DNA of 10,063 bases from CAZPMT01 sp964587655 (GTDB taxonomy: Bacteria; Hydrogenedentota; Hydrogenedentia; Hydrogenedentales; SLHB01): the NCBI GenBank assembly GCA_964587655.1, contig CAZPMT010000171.1, forward strand, positions 1 through 10,063, written 5' to 3'. This document shows, in pieces, positions 1-7,080 of this stretch; positions within the stretch are counted from its first letter, which is position 1, and every line of letters starts with the position of its first letter. A program made the position numbers and the translations under genes. The notes under the pieces were generated by a model, which ran no database searches, was not told where the DNA came from, and saw only the letters and a list, made by a program, of their open reading frames with translations.

Positions 1-242
1 AAATCTTGAACTACTTCCAACTACCAACGCAAGATCCAAATGCCGTTTCTAGGATCATACCGCTCACGCAATCCCTCTGGAACTGTTCGCATCGCAATCC
101 CCTTTCTGACAGCATTTAATACTGACAGAAAGTATGGCAAAAAAAGAGCTTCAATGCAAACTCAGCTTTTATGTCGTGCACCTATGGGAATCCTACTCTT
201 TGTGTTCTATGTGTTCTTTGTGGTTAAGTGAACGATCGGGGT
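1..242. other. Left-edge non-coding stretch
   Basis: I see no convincing gene here. It follows the stop codon of the SGNH hydrolase gene, and no GC-rich hairpin with a T-run is visible that would act as its terminator. It is visibly more AT-rich than the genes. A 63-codon plus-strand ORF (40-231) has a low-complexity FVFYVFFVVK end produced by a short tandem repeat and resembles no family I know. A 23-codon minus-strand ORF (92-21) with a purine-rich leader is treated under findings. Confidence 0.6.
199..225 (+). repeat. Three degenerate 9-bp tandem units
   Basis: Three consecutive 9-mers read TTTGTGTTC, TATGTGTTC and TTTGTGGTT. The second differs from the first at one position and the third at two. 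The tract lies just downstream of the SGNH hydrolase stop codon. Similar TTTGTG/TTCTTTGTGG strings occur in spacers of several environmental bacterial genomes, from memory; no function is claimed. Confidence 0.5.
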
Positions 243-1007
243 TTAGTTTGGGGCAGTCGGGAGGAGCGTAGGGCTGAGGAGGGGTTCCAGCATATCGCTC
301 CATAGACGGTAGCCTTCGGGGTTCATGTGCAGGCCGTCTTTTAGGAACAGATCAGGGCGCGGCTTGCCGTTCGCATCCAGTAAGGTGGGACCCAGTTCGA
401 CGTACTCGAGCTGCGGATTTCTTTCCGCAAGGTTCGACATGAGGCGGTTGACCTGCTGCATCTTCTCGTACTTGTCCCAACGCGCGATGCTCGGCTTGAT
501 TGAAAGCACGAGTACGCGGACGTCGCGGAACGCGCGATGTATGGAGTTCATTACGGCTTCGAAATCGGCGAAGACCCTTTCGGGACTCTTTCCACTTGCG
601 ATGTCGTTGTCTCCTGCGTACAAAACGATTGTCATTGGATGATAGGGGCGGATAACGCGATCCGCGTAATGGGCCACGTCTGAGAAATGGGAGCCGCCGA
701 AGCCTCTGTTGATCGTTTGCAGTTCGGGGAAGCACTTCTTTAGGTCCCACATGGCTATCGTTGAGCTTCCCACGAAGAGAATAGCTCCTTGTGGCGGCTG
801 CTCTTGGCGATCCTTCTCCTCGAATGCGCGTATGGCCTTTTCCCAGGGGTTCTCTTTCGATTGAACGGCTATCGCGTCGTCCGGAGGCGGTTTCACGCCG
901 GCCGCCGCTGAGAACATCGTCGCCAGCAATAATCCAAGCATCATAATGTTCCTCAAGACATGTGCGAAAAGTCTGTCCGTACGAGCTTCTCCATTTTCAA
1001 GGGGCAT
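243..1007 (-). CDS. Exported SGNH/GDSL-type hydrolase (esterase-like)
   Basis: Predicted 254-residue member of the SGNH/GDSL hydrolase superfamily, serine hydrolases that usually cleave ester or acetyl-ester bonds. All four blocks are present: block I VGSST around 79-83 (Ser82 the likely nucleophile, with Ser in place of the Asp of GDSL), block II NRGFGGS at 100-106, block III AGDND at 131-135 (Asn134), and block V DGLHMNPEGY with Asp224 and His227. A hydrophobic stretch at about 21-37 ending SAAAG looks like a signal peptide, so the enzyme probably acts in the periplasm or outside. The start is uncertain. ATG at 1007 overlaps the preceding gene's stop by 11 bases, which fits translational coupling, but has no clear ribosome site. 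ATG at 944 has GAGGA at good spacing and would give 233 residues, with an uncharged signal-peptide start. The substrate cannot be read from the sequence. Immediate linkage to a sugar-binding exported protein suggests an acylated glycan. Family assignment is firm. Confidence 0.88.
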   Translation of the reverse strand: MPLENGEARTDRLFAHVLRNIMMLGLLLATMFSAAAGVKPPPDDAIAVQSKENPWEKAIRAFEEKDRQEQPPQGAILFVGSSTIAMWDLKKCFPELQTINRGFGGSHFSDVAHYADRVIRPYHPMTIVLYAGDNDIASGKSPERVFADFEAVMNSIHRAFRDVRVLVLSIKPSIARWDKYEKMQQVNRLMSNLAERNPQLEYVELGPTLLDANGKPRPDLFLKDGLHMNPEGYRLWSDMLEPLLSPTLLPTAPN

Positions 1008-3774
1008 GGAACGGCTGTAGCTCTACGAAGTTGAAGATGGTCTCCTGGCCCGGTTCGGCGCCGGGGCTTGCCGGCGTTTTCCAGTCGTCGATAGTGACGC
1101 GGGCCTCGCGGCCTTTGGGGCGGAACACTAGCCTATGAAAACTCATGTAGGCCGGGTGGTCTTTCGTGTATGGCTGGACTTCGTGCGAATAGCAGCTTGG
1201 ATACACGAACTGAAAGCCGTACTCGGGCAGGATCTCCGCATCCGAGACATCGATCAAAAGCGTGGAAGGCAGTTTCTGATCGAGTTGGTGGAGGTTCGCC
1301 GAGATCAGTTTGACGGAATACAGGCGGCCGGGTTCGAGCGCGCGGGCGGTCTGCGTGACGCGATTCGGACGCTGCGCGGAACGTTTCATCGAACAGAATC
1401 GATTCCCGAGCGATGTTTGCGGATAGCGTCCCTCGAGCCAACTGAATCCCTTCATGCCCTTGACGTCAATCGAACCAGGCTCGGCCGGCTCGGCGGTCCA
1501 CCCTTTCAGCCCGTCCTCGAAATCGGGGTTGTCGACGTGCGACAGGATGTACGGGTCTTTGTTGAACCGTTCGCGCTTGCCCTCGATGCAGTAATGACGG
1601 AAGAGTTGCTGCGCGTACCGGAGCGATTCTTCGTCCGCGTAATCAGCCATGTATTCCATGACGCCATACAGATCCGCGAAGACGGGTTCGGTGGCCAGCG
1701 CCTGAAACTGCATGTCGAGGAACACGTGGTAGTCGACGCGCGGGTCGAGGTTGACGCTCTCCGGCGGCGCGGAGAGATAGCCCAGGCACACGACCATGTT
1801 CTGTTCGACGTCCGGCATCAACGATTTCCATTTGTCGAATCGCTGCCCGATGGAATTGAGGATCGATGTTCGCGCTTCCTCCTCCGTGCGCCGCTCATGA
1901 AGATATTTCTCCCAGCAAAACCGATAGCCCAGATCCACGAGCATTCGGGCGAAGGTGAGGCTCGCCTGCTCCTCGAAAAGGTCGCCGCACCACGCGTAGA
2001 AAGTCTTGTTCGCGAAGCCGGGGTTGTCGTGAAGACGCTTCACTGCATCTCCCCACACCGGGTAATGCATCGTCGCGCCGCCGCAGAACTCGTCCACGAT
2101 GAGTCCGTTGTATCCCGGTTCCGTGACGACCGGATTGGCCGCCCACGCGTTGTAGACTTCGTCAACCGGCGGCGGCTCCGCACTTCCAAGGCCGGGCAGC
2201 GAGGCGTTCGAGATCCATTGCCCGCCTTCGCGGATCCATTGCTGGAATTCGCCGGGCGCGACGGCGCTCCGCGTCACGAGCGTATTCACGTCCGGCAGCA
2301 CGTAACGTTCCATGAATGTCCAGTCATACGGGCCGTAGCACGCGATGTGGGGCCGGGTCGGGTAGTAGCAATAGGCGATCTCCGGGATGCCTCGAACCTC
2401 CAGCCGCAGGCCGTCTGCATTTTCAAACGTCAACCGATGCTTGCCTTTCTTTACGAACTGCATGGCCTCATACGCGCCCGTGGCCGGGTGTTTGCGCCAC
2501 ACGATCGGCGTCTGACGATCATCGAGCGCGGCCTTCGGCGGACCAGTTTCTCGCGACTTGCCACGCGCCGCCACGCGGAAGAACACCCAACCGTCCCGAT
2601 GGTTGAAGAAGTTGACATCGGCCTTGTCTTTTCGGAGCGTGACGGGCTTTACGAGCTCAGTCACCAAGTTGTTAAGGCGCTTCACGTCCGGCCCTTTCTC
2701 CGCGGCGGTGGTTATGGCGGGCCACTGGACATCGCGCTTCGCGACGATGCCCCCCAGCGGCTGTCCGTCCGGCAACAGGAACGCTGCTTCGAGGTGCAGC
2801 GACGCTCCGGGCCTGACATCGCCGACGGGCATGTCGAGCGTGGCAATCGTGGTGTTCGGCGGCACGCGCTTCTTGCGTACGACCGCTTTCGCGCGATTCG
2901 GGAGGCTCAACGTGGCTTTCAGCGTCGTCTCAGGCCGAATACTGCCGAAGGGACTGGCGTCGAGATCGATGCCCAGTCGCTTTTTGTAGTACTGCGGATA
3001 GCAGGTGAGGACGTTTTCCAGGGGCAACCGCGACGTGTCGGTCGTGAGCAGGCACGGCGCGCGCCAGAGACCGCCACTCGCGCCCCAGTCGTACACCTGC
3101 ACGGCGATCAGGTTCTTCTCGCCGAACCGGACTTGCCTGCTCATCTCCGCGATGACCGGCGTGGTAGCCATGCCGTTCACTTCGCGATCGCCGTACTCGT
3201 TGATCTTCTCACCGTTGACGAACAGCGTCCCCGAATCGTTGACACCGCCCAAGGCGAGCCAGAGGCTCTTTCCTTTCCAGGCTTCTGGTATCTCGACCCA
3301 GCGCCGGTACCACGCGACGCCGTCCACCAGCGCAAATCCCTGATCCTCCCAGCGCTTTCCCGCCGTCACGGCCGCCCAGCCCGTCTCGTCACACGCCGCC
3401 GTGTGCCATCCGGCCGCGAGGCCCGCGTCACTCGAGTCCGGTTTGAACAGCCACGAATCAGTCAAGTCGATCACGTCCGCCGCGCGTGCTTCGGCTGCAT
3501 GAACTGACATGAACAAGACAACTGCAAGCCCGACAGCCACGATCCGCACGCAAGACCACACCAAACACCTTCGGGCGTTCGGGCGGTCCTGTGGACGCGG
3601 CGTCCTCGCCGCGTTTTCGTCAAGAACCGCTCGACGGAAGGTGTTTCCGCGGAAACGCGGCGAGGACGCCGCGTCCACAGGACCGCCCGGCGTGGGTTCT
3701 CCACTGCACTCTCGAATCCTACGTGCGGATCTTGGAACGGTCGTGCGCAGGGCACGGGATACAATACGTTTCAT
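997..3774 (-). CDS. Large exported protein with GH2-type sugar-binding domain
   Basis: Predicted 925 residues. After an unusual 70-residue leader comes a hydrophobic signal segment (about 76-98, ending EARA before ADVID). A beta-sandwich like the N-terminal sugar-binding domain of family 2 glycoside hydrolases follows at about 101-248, with SWLFKP, WYRRWVEIP, LWLALGGVNDSGTLFVNGE and a closing GGLWRAP. A middle region (about 460-745) contains YNGLIVDEFCGG near 555-566, which looks like a TIM-barrel strand end with Asp561/Glu562 as candidate acids, but no known catalytic signature is recognised. Residues about 748-922 start NPDFEDGLKGW, typical of a CBM4/9-like carbohydrate-binding sandwich. 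Likely role: binding or cleaving a polysaccharide outside the cytoplasm. ATG at 3774 has AAGGAG seven bases upstream. GTG at 3561 (GAAGG, spacing 6) or GTG at 3549 would give a normal signal peptide and exclude the inverted repeat at 3580-3689. It overlaps the SGNH gene by 11 bases and lies 49 bases after flotillin. Confidence 0.8.
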   Translation of the reverse strand: MKRIVSRALRTTVPRSARRIRECSGEPTPGGPVDAASSPRFRGNTFRRAVLDENAARTPRPQDRPNARRCLVWSCVRIVAVGLAVVLFMSVHAAEARAADVIDLTDSWLFKPDSSDAGLAAGWHTAACDETGWAAVTAGKRWEDQGFALVDGVAWYRRWVEIPEAWKGKSLWLALGGVNDSGTLFVNGEKINEYGDREVNGMATTPVIAEMSRQVRFGEKNLIAVQVYDWGASGGLWRAPCLLTTDTSRLPLENVLTCYPQYYKKRLGIDLDASPFGSIRPETTLKATLSLPNRAKAVVRKKRVPPNTTIATLDMPVGDVRPGASLHLEAAFLLPDGQPLGGIVAKRDVQWPAITTAAEKGPDVKRLNNLVTELVKPVTLRKDKADVNFFNHRDGWVFFRVAARGKSRETGPPKAALDDRQTPIVWRKHPATGAYEAMQFVKKGKHRLTFENADGLRLEVRGIPEIAYCYYPTRPHIACYGPYDWTFMERYVLPDVNTLVTRSAVAPGEFQQWIREGGQWISNASLPGLGSAEPPPVDEVYNAWAANPVVTEPGYNGLIVDEFCGGATMHYPVWGDAVKRLHDNPGFANKTFYAWCGDLFEEQASLTFARMLVDLGYRFCWEKYLHERRTEEEARTSILNSIGQRFDKWKSLMPDVEQNMVVCLGYLSAPPESVNLDPRVDYHVFLDMQFQALATEPVFADLYGVMEYMADYADEESLRYAQQLFRHYCIEGKRERFNKDPYILSHVDNPDFEDGLKGWTAEPAEPGSIDVKGMKGFSWLEGRYPQTSLGNRFCSMKRSAQRPNRVTQTARALEPGRLYSVKLISANLHQLDQKLPSTLLIDVSDAEILPEYGFQFVYPSCYSHEVQPYTKDHPAYMSFHRLVFRPKGREARVTIDDWKTPASPGAEPGQETIFNFVELQPFHAP
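3580..3689. repeat. REP/BIME-like inverted repeat, two 37-bp perfect arms
   Basis: Bases 3580-3616 are the exact reverse complement of 3653-3689, separated by 36 bases. Each arm contains a smaller hairpin: ACGCGGCG, loop TCCT, CGCCGCGT (left arm 3595-3614). Arms with internal palindromes placed head to head are the architecture of REP pairs (BIMEs) and some MITEs. A shorter inverted pair, AAACACCTT at 3563-3571 and AAGGTGTTT at 3638-3646, and a 14-bp palindrome GTTTCCGCGGAAAC at 3643-3656 also lie here. In the overlapping gene's frame the element reads through without a stop (PVDAASSPRFRG and so on), so it either lengthened a real N-terminus or sits in the untranslated leader. No exact target-site duplication is apparent. 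Confidence 0.85.
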
Positions 3775-3790
3775 ACAAACACTCCTTCCC

Positions 3791-3811
3791 GTCCGCTAGA
3801 TCCGCGCGGAC
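3791..3811 (-). other. Short hairpin between flotillin and GH2-like gene
   Basis: GTCCGC at 3791-3796 pairs with GCGGAC at 3806-3811 around a 9-base loop, in the 49-base spacer and right before the ribosome binding site GGGAAGGAG of the downstream gene. There is no T-run on the transcribed strand, so it does not look like a classical terminator. With a 6-bp stem it could be a processing or translation-tuning element, or chance. Confidence 0.3.
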
Positions 3812-3823
3812 AACGTCGAACGC

Positions 3824-5401
3824 TCACGGTTTTGTTTCGGGCGGTTTTGTTTGGGCTGTCTTCGGCTGGGCCGAGGCATCGGGATTCAGCTTGACGAGGT
3901 ACTCGGGAATCTCAACGCCACCGATGTCTTTCATCACTTGCAGGACCGGCGGCATGCACTTCGCCAGGTTGTGCAGGAACCCGGCGGTGCTCGAGGCGCC
4001 GTCCTTGCCGCCGCCTTCCCAAACGACGATCTTGTCGAACTTGATGTTCGAGATCGCCTTGGCGGACGCATCCGCGATGGCGTCGAGATGCTCGATCATG
4101 AGCATGCGGTACGCGTCTTCCGAACCCCCACAAGCCTCGACGATTCGCCGCAGACCTTCGCCCTTCTTGGCGAGTATTTCGTATTGACCTCTCGCCTGAG
4201 CTTCGAGTTTCACGAAGATGGCCGATGCCTCGCCTTCGGCCTCGATGCGCCGCTTCTGCGCCTCGGCCTCCGCCTCGACGATGACGCGCGCCTTCTCGGC
4301 CTTGGCTGGCGCCTCGACAGCGGCGCGCCGTTCCGCCTCGACACGTTCGGCGTCGGCGATGGCGGCCTTGGCCATGGCTCGGTTCTGGACCTCGAGCACG
4401 GCGGCCTCGGCCGTGCGCTTACGCGTTTCGCCAAGCTGATATGCGTCGGCGCGTTTGACGAGCAACTCGGCGTTGGACGAAGCAACCTTGGCCTGCGCAA
4501 CATTCTCGCCCGCGATAGCGGTTGCGTTCGCGTTCGCCACCGACACGCGCATCTCGCGCTCGGCCTCCTTCACCTGGACATCCTTCTCGAAGGAGGCCCT
4601 CTGTTCGCCGACCTTCTGGTCGCGCTCGAGTTCGGCGACGCGCACAGCCTGTTCCTTCTGGGCATTGCGGATGCCGATCTCGCGGAGCTTATTCGCATCG
4701 GCGACCTGCACCGTCTTGTCGCGCTCGGCTTCGGCGACGCGGGTCTCGCCCATCTTTAGCTGCTCAGCAACGTCGCCGCGCGCCTGCTGGATGGCCTGCG
4801 AGGCGGCCTTCTTGCCGATGGCCTCGATGTAGCCCGACTCGTCGGTGATGTCGATGATGTTCACGTTGATGAGAACAAGGCCTATCTTTCGCAGTTCCGG
4901 TTCGAGCGAATGCTGGATGTTATGGAGGAACTTTTCGCGGTCGCGGTTGATCTCGTCGATGTGCATCGACGCGATGACTTGGCGCAGTTGTCCGTAGATA
5001 ATGTTCTGCGCCTGTCTGCTGATGTGTTGCGGATCGAGTCCGAGCAAGCGGATCGAGGCATTCTGCATCGTTTCAATCTCGGTGCCGATGGCCACCGTGA
5101 ACTCGCTTGGGACGCTTACCCGGATGTTCTCCGCAGATAGGGCGTCCTTGAGCGGCGTGTCGATCTGGATGGGTTCGAGCGACAAGAACGCGTAGTCCTG
5201 AAGCAACGGCCAGATGAAGGCCGCGCCGCCGTGAATGCACTTCGCGGGCGCGCTCTCTCCTCCGGCCTTGCCGTAGATGACCAGCACGCAGTTGCTCGGG
5301 CAGCGCTTGTAGCGCTTCGAGAGCAAGGTAACAAAGCTGACGAAAATGACCGCCGCGAAGACCGCGATGACGGCCAGCCAAAAACCGGCTGTGAAGTCCA
5401 T
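3824..5401 (-). CDS. Flotillin (SPFH/band 7 membrane scaffold protein)
   Basis: Predicted 525-residue flotillin, of the length and layout of bacterial FloT/YuaG. Residues about 5-27 form one N-terminal membrane segment, followed by the family's typical KRCPSNCVLVIYGK at 32-45. An SPFH domain runs to about 200 and includes GYIEAIGKKAASQAI at 190-204. A long Ala/Glu/Arg-rich coiled coil covers about 205-405. The C-terminal region has FDKIVVWEGGG and ends in a Pro/Thr/Lys-rich tail. Flotillins oligomerise at the cytoplasmic face and organise membrane domains. The start was chosen at ATG 5401 because AAGGAGG lies six bases upstream; the longer reading to 5500 runs back through a transposase remnant in another frame. 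Its customary partner, an NfeD-like protein, is encoded upstream at 7668-7081, separated by an acyltransferase gene. The GH2-like gene follows after 49 bases. Family assignment is very secure; the cargo is unknown. Confidence 0.95.
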   Translation of the reverse strand: MDFTAGFWLAVIAVFAAVIFVSFVTLLSKRYKRCPSNCVLVIYGKAGGESAPAKCIHGGAAFIWPLLQDYAFLSLEPIQIDTPLKDALSAENIRVSVPSEFTVAIGTEIETMQNASIRLLGLDPQHISRQAQNIIYGQLRQVIASMHIDEINRDREKFLHNIQHSLEPELRKIGLVLINVNIIDITDESGYIEAIGKKAASQAIQQARGDVAEQLKMGETRVAEAERDKTVQVADANKLREIGIRNAQKEQAVRVAELERDQKVGEQRASFEKDVQVKEAEREMRVSVANANATAIAGENVAQAKVASSNAELLVKRADAYQLGETRKRTAEAAVLEVQNRAMAKAAIADAERVEAERRAAVEAPAKAEKARVIVEAEAEAQKRRIEAEGEASAIFVKLEAQARGQYEILAKKGEGLRRIVEACGGSEDAYRMLMIEHLDAIADASAKAISNIKFDKIVVWEGGGKDGASSTAGFLHNLAKCMPPVLQVMKDIGGVEIPEYLVKLNPDASAQPKTAQTKPPETKP

Positions 5402-5415
5402 GGAAATCCTCCTTA
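5395..5415 (-). promoter_or_regulatory. Ribosome binding site deciding the flotillin start
   Basis: On the minus strand AAGGAGG is followed by six bases (ATTTCC) and ATG at 5401. This near-perfect Shine-Dalgarno site settles the start against an in-frame upstream ATG at 5500, whose extra 33 residues resemble no flotillin. Confidence 0.85.
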
Positions 5416-5442
5416 CGGAACAGTCGTAAACGGGGAATTCAA

Positions 5443-5595
5443 CTAGCCCCGGCTTCCCTCCCAGACTGCCCTGCCGCCACAGCGAGGGCAAACGACGCAA
5501 TCAAGCCACCGCAACCGCAAGAGATATGCGCGGCATGCATCTTCCGACGAAAACCGCGATTCAAACCCAGCGAGTGTCTTGGGGCAGTCCTCCAT
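5443..5595 (-). pseudogene. Remnant of IS1595-family transposase (N-terminus only)
   Basis: A 50-codon ORF from ATG 5595 to TAG 5443. The translation begins MEDCPKTLAGFESRFSSED and continues with CRAYLLRLRW, then CVVCPRCGGRAVWEGSRG. This matches the start of IS1595/ISXO2-type transposases as I know them: an acidic 'F..EE.C..YL..LRWP.GF.CPRCG...AW' zinc-binding N-terminus. Intact members have about 280-330 residues and a second CxxC pair followed by a DDE-type catalytic domain; here the reading stops right after the first CPRC knuckle. The frame differs from the flotillin frame, and the ORF ends 41 bases before the flotillin ATG. It is best read as the 5' scrap left by an old insertion and deletion, not a working gene. 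No terminal inverted repeats were identified. A small zinc-ribbon protein still being made is possible but unlikely. Confidence 0.75.
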
Positions 5596-5672
5596 GCCCC
5601 GATATACTACCCCTTGGACTTATCAAGAGCAACTGAATACTCCCATTCCCATATTCCCCGACCCCTCCGCGC

Positions 5673-6950
5673 CTAGACGCGGATGAAGATCTCCTTTCTG
5701 TAGAGGACATAGACGAACGCAATGGCGAGGGCCAATCCCAACAAGGCGAGGAATGCTTCCAGGCCCGGGGTGACGCCGCTCTTGCCCATAAGAAGCTCCG
5801 CCCATGATTTGAGGTCGATGATCTTGCCGAGGAAATACGCCGCTAGAGAATTGGCTCCGATCCAGAGGAAAGGCTGCACCCACCAATTCCACTCTTTGAC
5901 GTCGATGACCCAGATGAAGATGCCCAGGAGCATCAGACTGTAGCCGCCGGCCACGAAGACGTATGAAGGCGTCCACAGGCGCTTGATGACCGGGATCTGG
6001 ACGCCCCATAGATAACCCAGGATTGTTATAGCGAGGCCGGCCAGAAACAGCCACTTGGCCTGCTCGCCTTCTGACATATCGGCGTCGCGGATGAAAACGG
6101 CGGCGAATACGCCCAGAAGGCACGTGGCTATGGCCGGGAAGGTGGTCATCAAGCTTTCCGGGTCTGTGCCATGGTACGGCGGGATCATCTGGTCAAGGGC
6201 GTGGATGATGTTCCGTTCCCGCTCGAACACCACCTGGGTCTCCCCCGGTGCGGGGATGAAGCTCAGCACCGCCCAGTAACCGATGAGCAGCACGACGAAC
6301 GAAACAATCAGGCCGCGCAGCTCGAACAGACAGATTAGCAGGCCCGTGAACAGGTAACATAGCGCGATCCGCTGCAGGACGCCGCAAATCAGGTTCTCCT
6401 CGATGATTCCGGCGAGCCCGTCGGAGTATCCGGTCTCGATGACGTCGTAGAGTACTCCCAGCACGAAGAGGAGCGCGGCCCGCCGGAGCACGCGCTTGAC
6501 GGCCGCGGCCTTGCCATCCCGTTCGATTATCTTGTTTAGCGACAGAACCGCCGATATGCCTACAACGAACACGAACAAGGGGAAGATCAGGTCGTAGAAA
6601 ACGAAGCCCTGCCAATCGACGTGCTCCAACTGTCTCGCGATGCCCTTGATCAGCGCAGGGGCCGACTCGCCCCCGCCAACCTTCTGCAACGCCCGGCACA
6701 GGGCGTCTGCCCCGATGATCCAGAACATGTCAAAGCCGCGCAGCACGTCCAAGGACACCAAACGCGTGCTCTCCGGCATGGGGAGAGGCTTTTCCCGAAT
6801 GGCCGGCGGGCGCTCTGCGAGCATGAGCGCGCCGCAGTGCCGGCATTTCCCGAATTGCCCCTCGTATCGGGCGGGGATGCGTAGCGGCTTCCCACATTCC
6901 GGGCAATTCTGCTCGATGAATGCCTCTTCGCTTTCGCCGCTGTTATTCAT
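5673..6950 (-). CDS. Zinc-ribbon HGSNAT-like membrane acyltransferase (COG4299/DUF5009 type)
   Basis: Predicted 425 residues. A short zinc ribbon (C16-P-E-C19 and C36-R-H-C39) leads into a multi-pass membrane protein with roughly ten hydrophobic helices. After the ribbon, RLVSLDVLRGFDMFWIIG (about 63-80) and HVDWQGFVFYDLIFPLFVF (about 110-128) are hallmarks of the bacterial relatives of heparan-alpha-glucosaminide N-acetyltransferase; His110 aligns with the histidine proposed as acetyl carrier in the human enzyme. GVLQRIALCY (190-199) is also typical. Known members move acetyl groups from cytosolic acetyl-CoA across a membrane to sugar amines; the substrate here is unknown. ATG at 6950 was taken as the start, but GTG at 6956 is equally possible; neither has a strong ribosome site. 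The gene lies between an NfeD-like gene (about 130 bases upstream) and flotillin (271 bases downstream, including a transposase remnant). The transmembrane family call is secure; the acyl donor and acceptor are inferred. Confidence 0.87.
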   Translation of the reverse strand: MNNSGESEEAFIEQNCPECGKPLRIPARYEGQFGKCRHCGALMLAERPPAIREKPLPMPESTRLVSLDVLRGFDMFWIIGADALCRALQKVGGGESAPALIKGIARQLEHVDWQGFVFYDLIFPLFVFVVGISAVLSLNKIIERDGKAAAVKRVLRRAALLFVLGVLYDVIETGYSDGLAGIIEENLICGVLQRIALCYLFTGLLICLFELRGLIVSFVVLLIGYWAVLSFIPAPGETQVVFERERNIIHALDQMIPPYHGTDPESLMTTFPAIATCLLGVFAAVFIRDADMSEGEQAKWLFLAGLAITILGYLWGVQIPVIKRLWTPSYVFVAGGYSLMLLGIFIWVIDVKEWNWWVQPFLWIGANSLAAYFLGKIIDLKSWAELLMGKSGVTPGLEAFLALLGLALAIAFVYVLYRKEIFIRV

Positions 6951-7080
6951 TTCCACACCGCCGCTTCTGTGGGGTCACTTGAGGCAACTGTATACCCCCC
7001 GCTTAATCGTATTCCTCACGCGCCGTGCAATCGCGCACTAACGACAAGGGCTCACCACGGCCCCGCGCACAAGGATGCCC

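Noticed and set aside
40..231. A 63-codon plus-strand ORF at the left edge
   Set aside because: No ribosome site, and the hydrophobic end comes from the 9-bp tandem repeat.
1135..3507. A 790-codon plus-strand ORF antisense to the GH2-like gene
   Set aside because: Its codons are exactly in register with the minus-strand gene, so it stays open simply because that gene avoids TTA, CTA and TCA codons. Its product is Arg/Val/Asp/His-rich and matches no family, while the minus-strand product has recognisable domains.
3580..3689. The large inverted repeat as a transcription terminator or CRISPR-like unit
   Set aside because: It lies at the 5' end of an open reading frame, has no T-run after the stem and occurs once, without regular spacers.
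3851..4759. A 302-codon plus-strand ORF over flotillin
   Set aside because: It is in antisense register with flotillin, whose coiled coil of Ala, Glu and Arg codons produces a repetitive Leu/Gly/Asp-rich shadow.
5604..5632. TTGCTC / 17 bp / TAGTAT on the minus strand before the IS1595 remnant
   Set aside because: Spacing is right, but the hexamers are weak (three and four of six) and the -10 lies only eight bases from the ATG, so it is too uncertain to list as a promoter.
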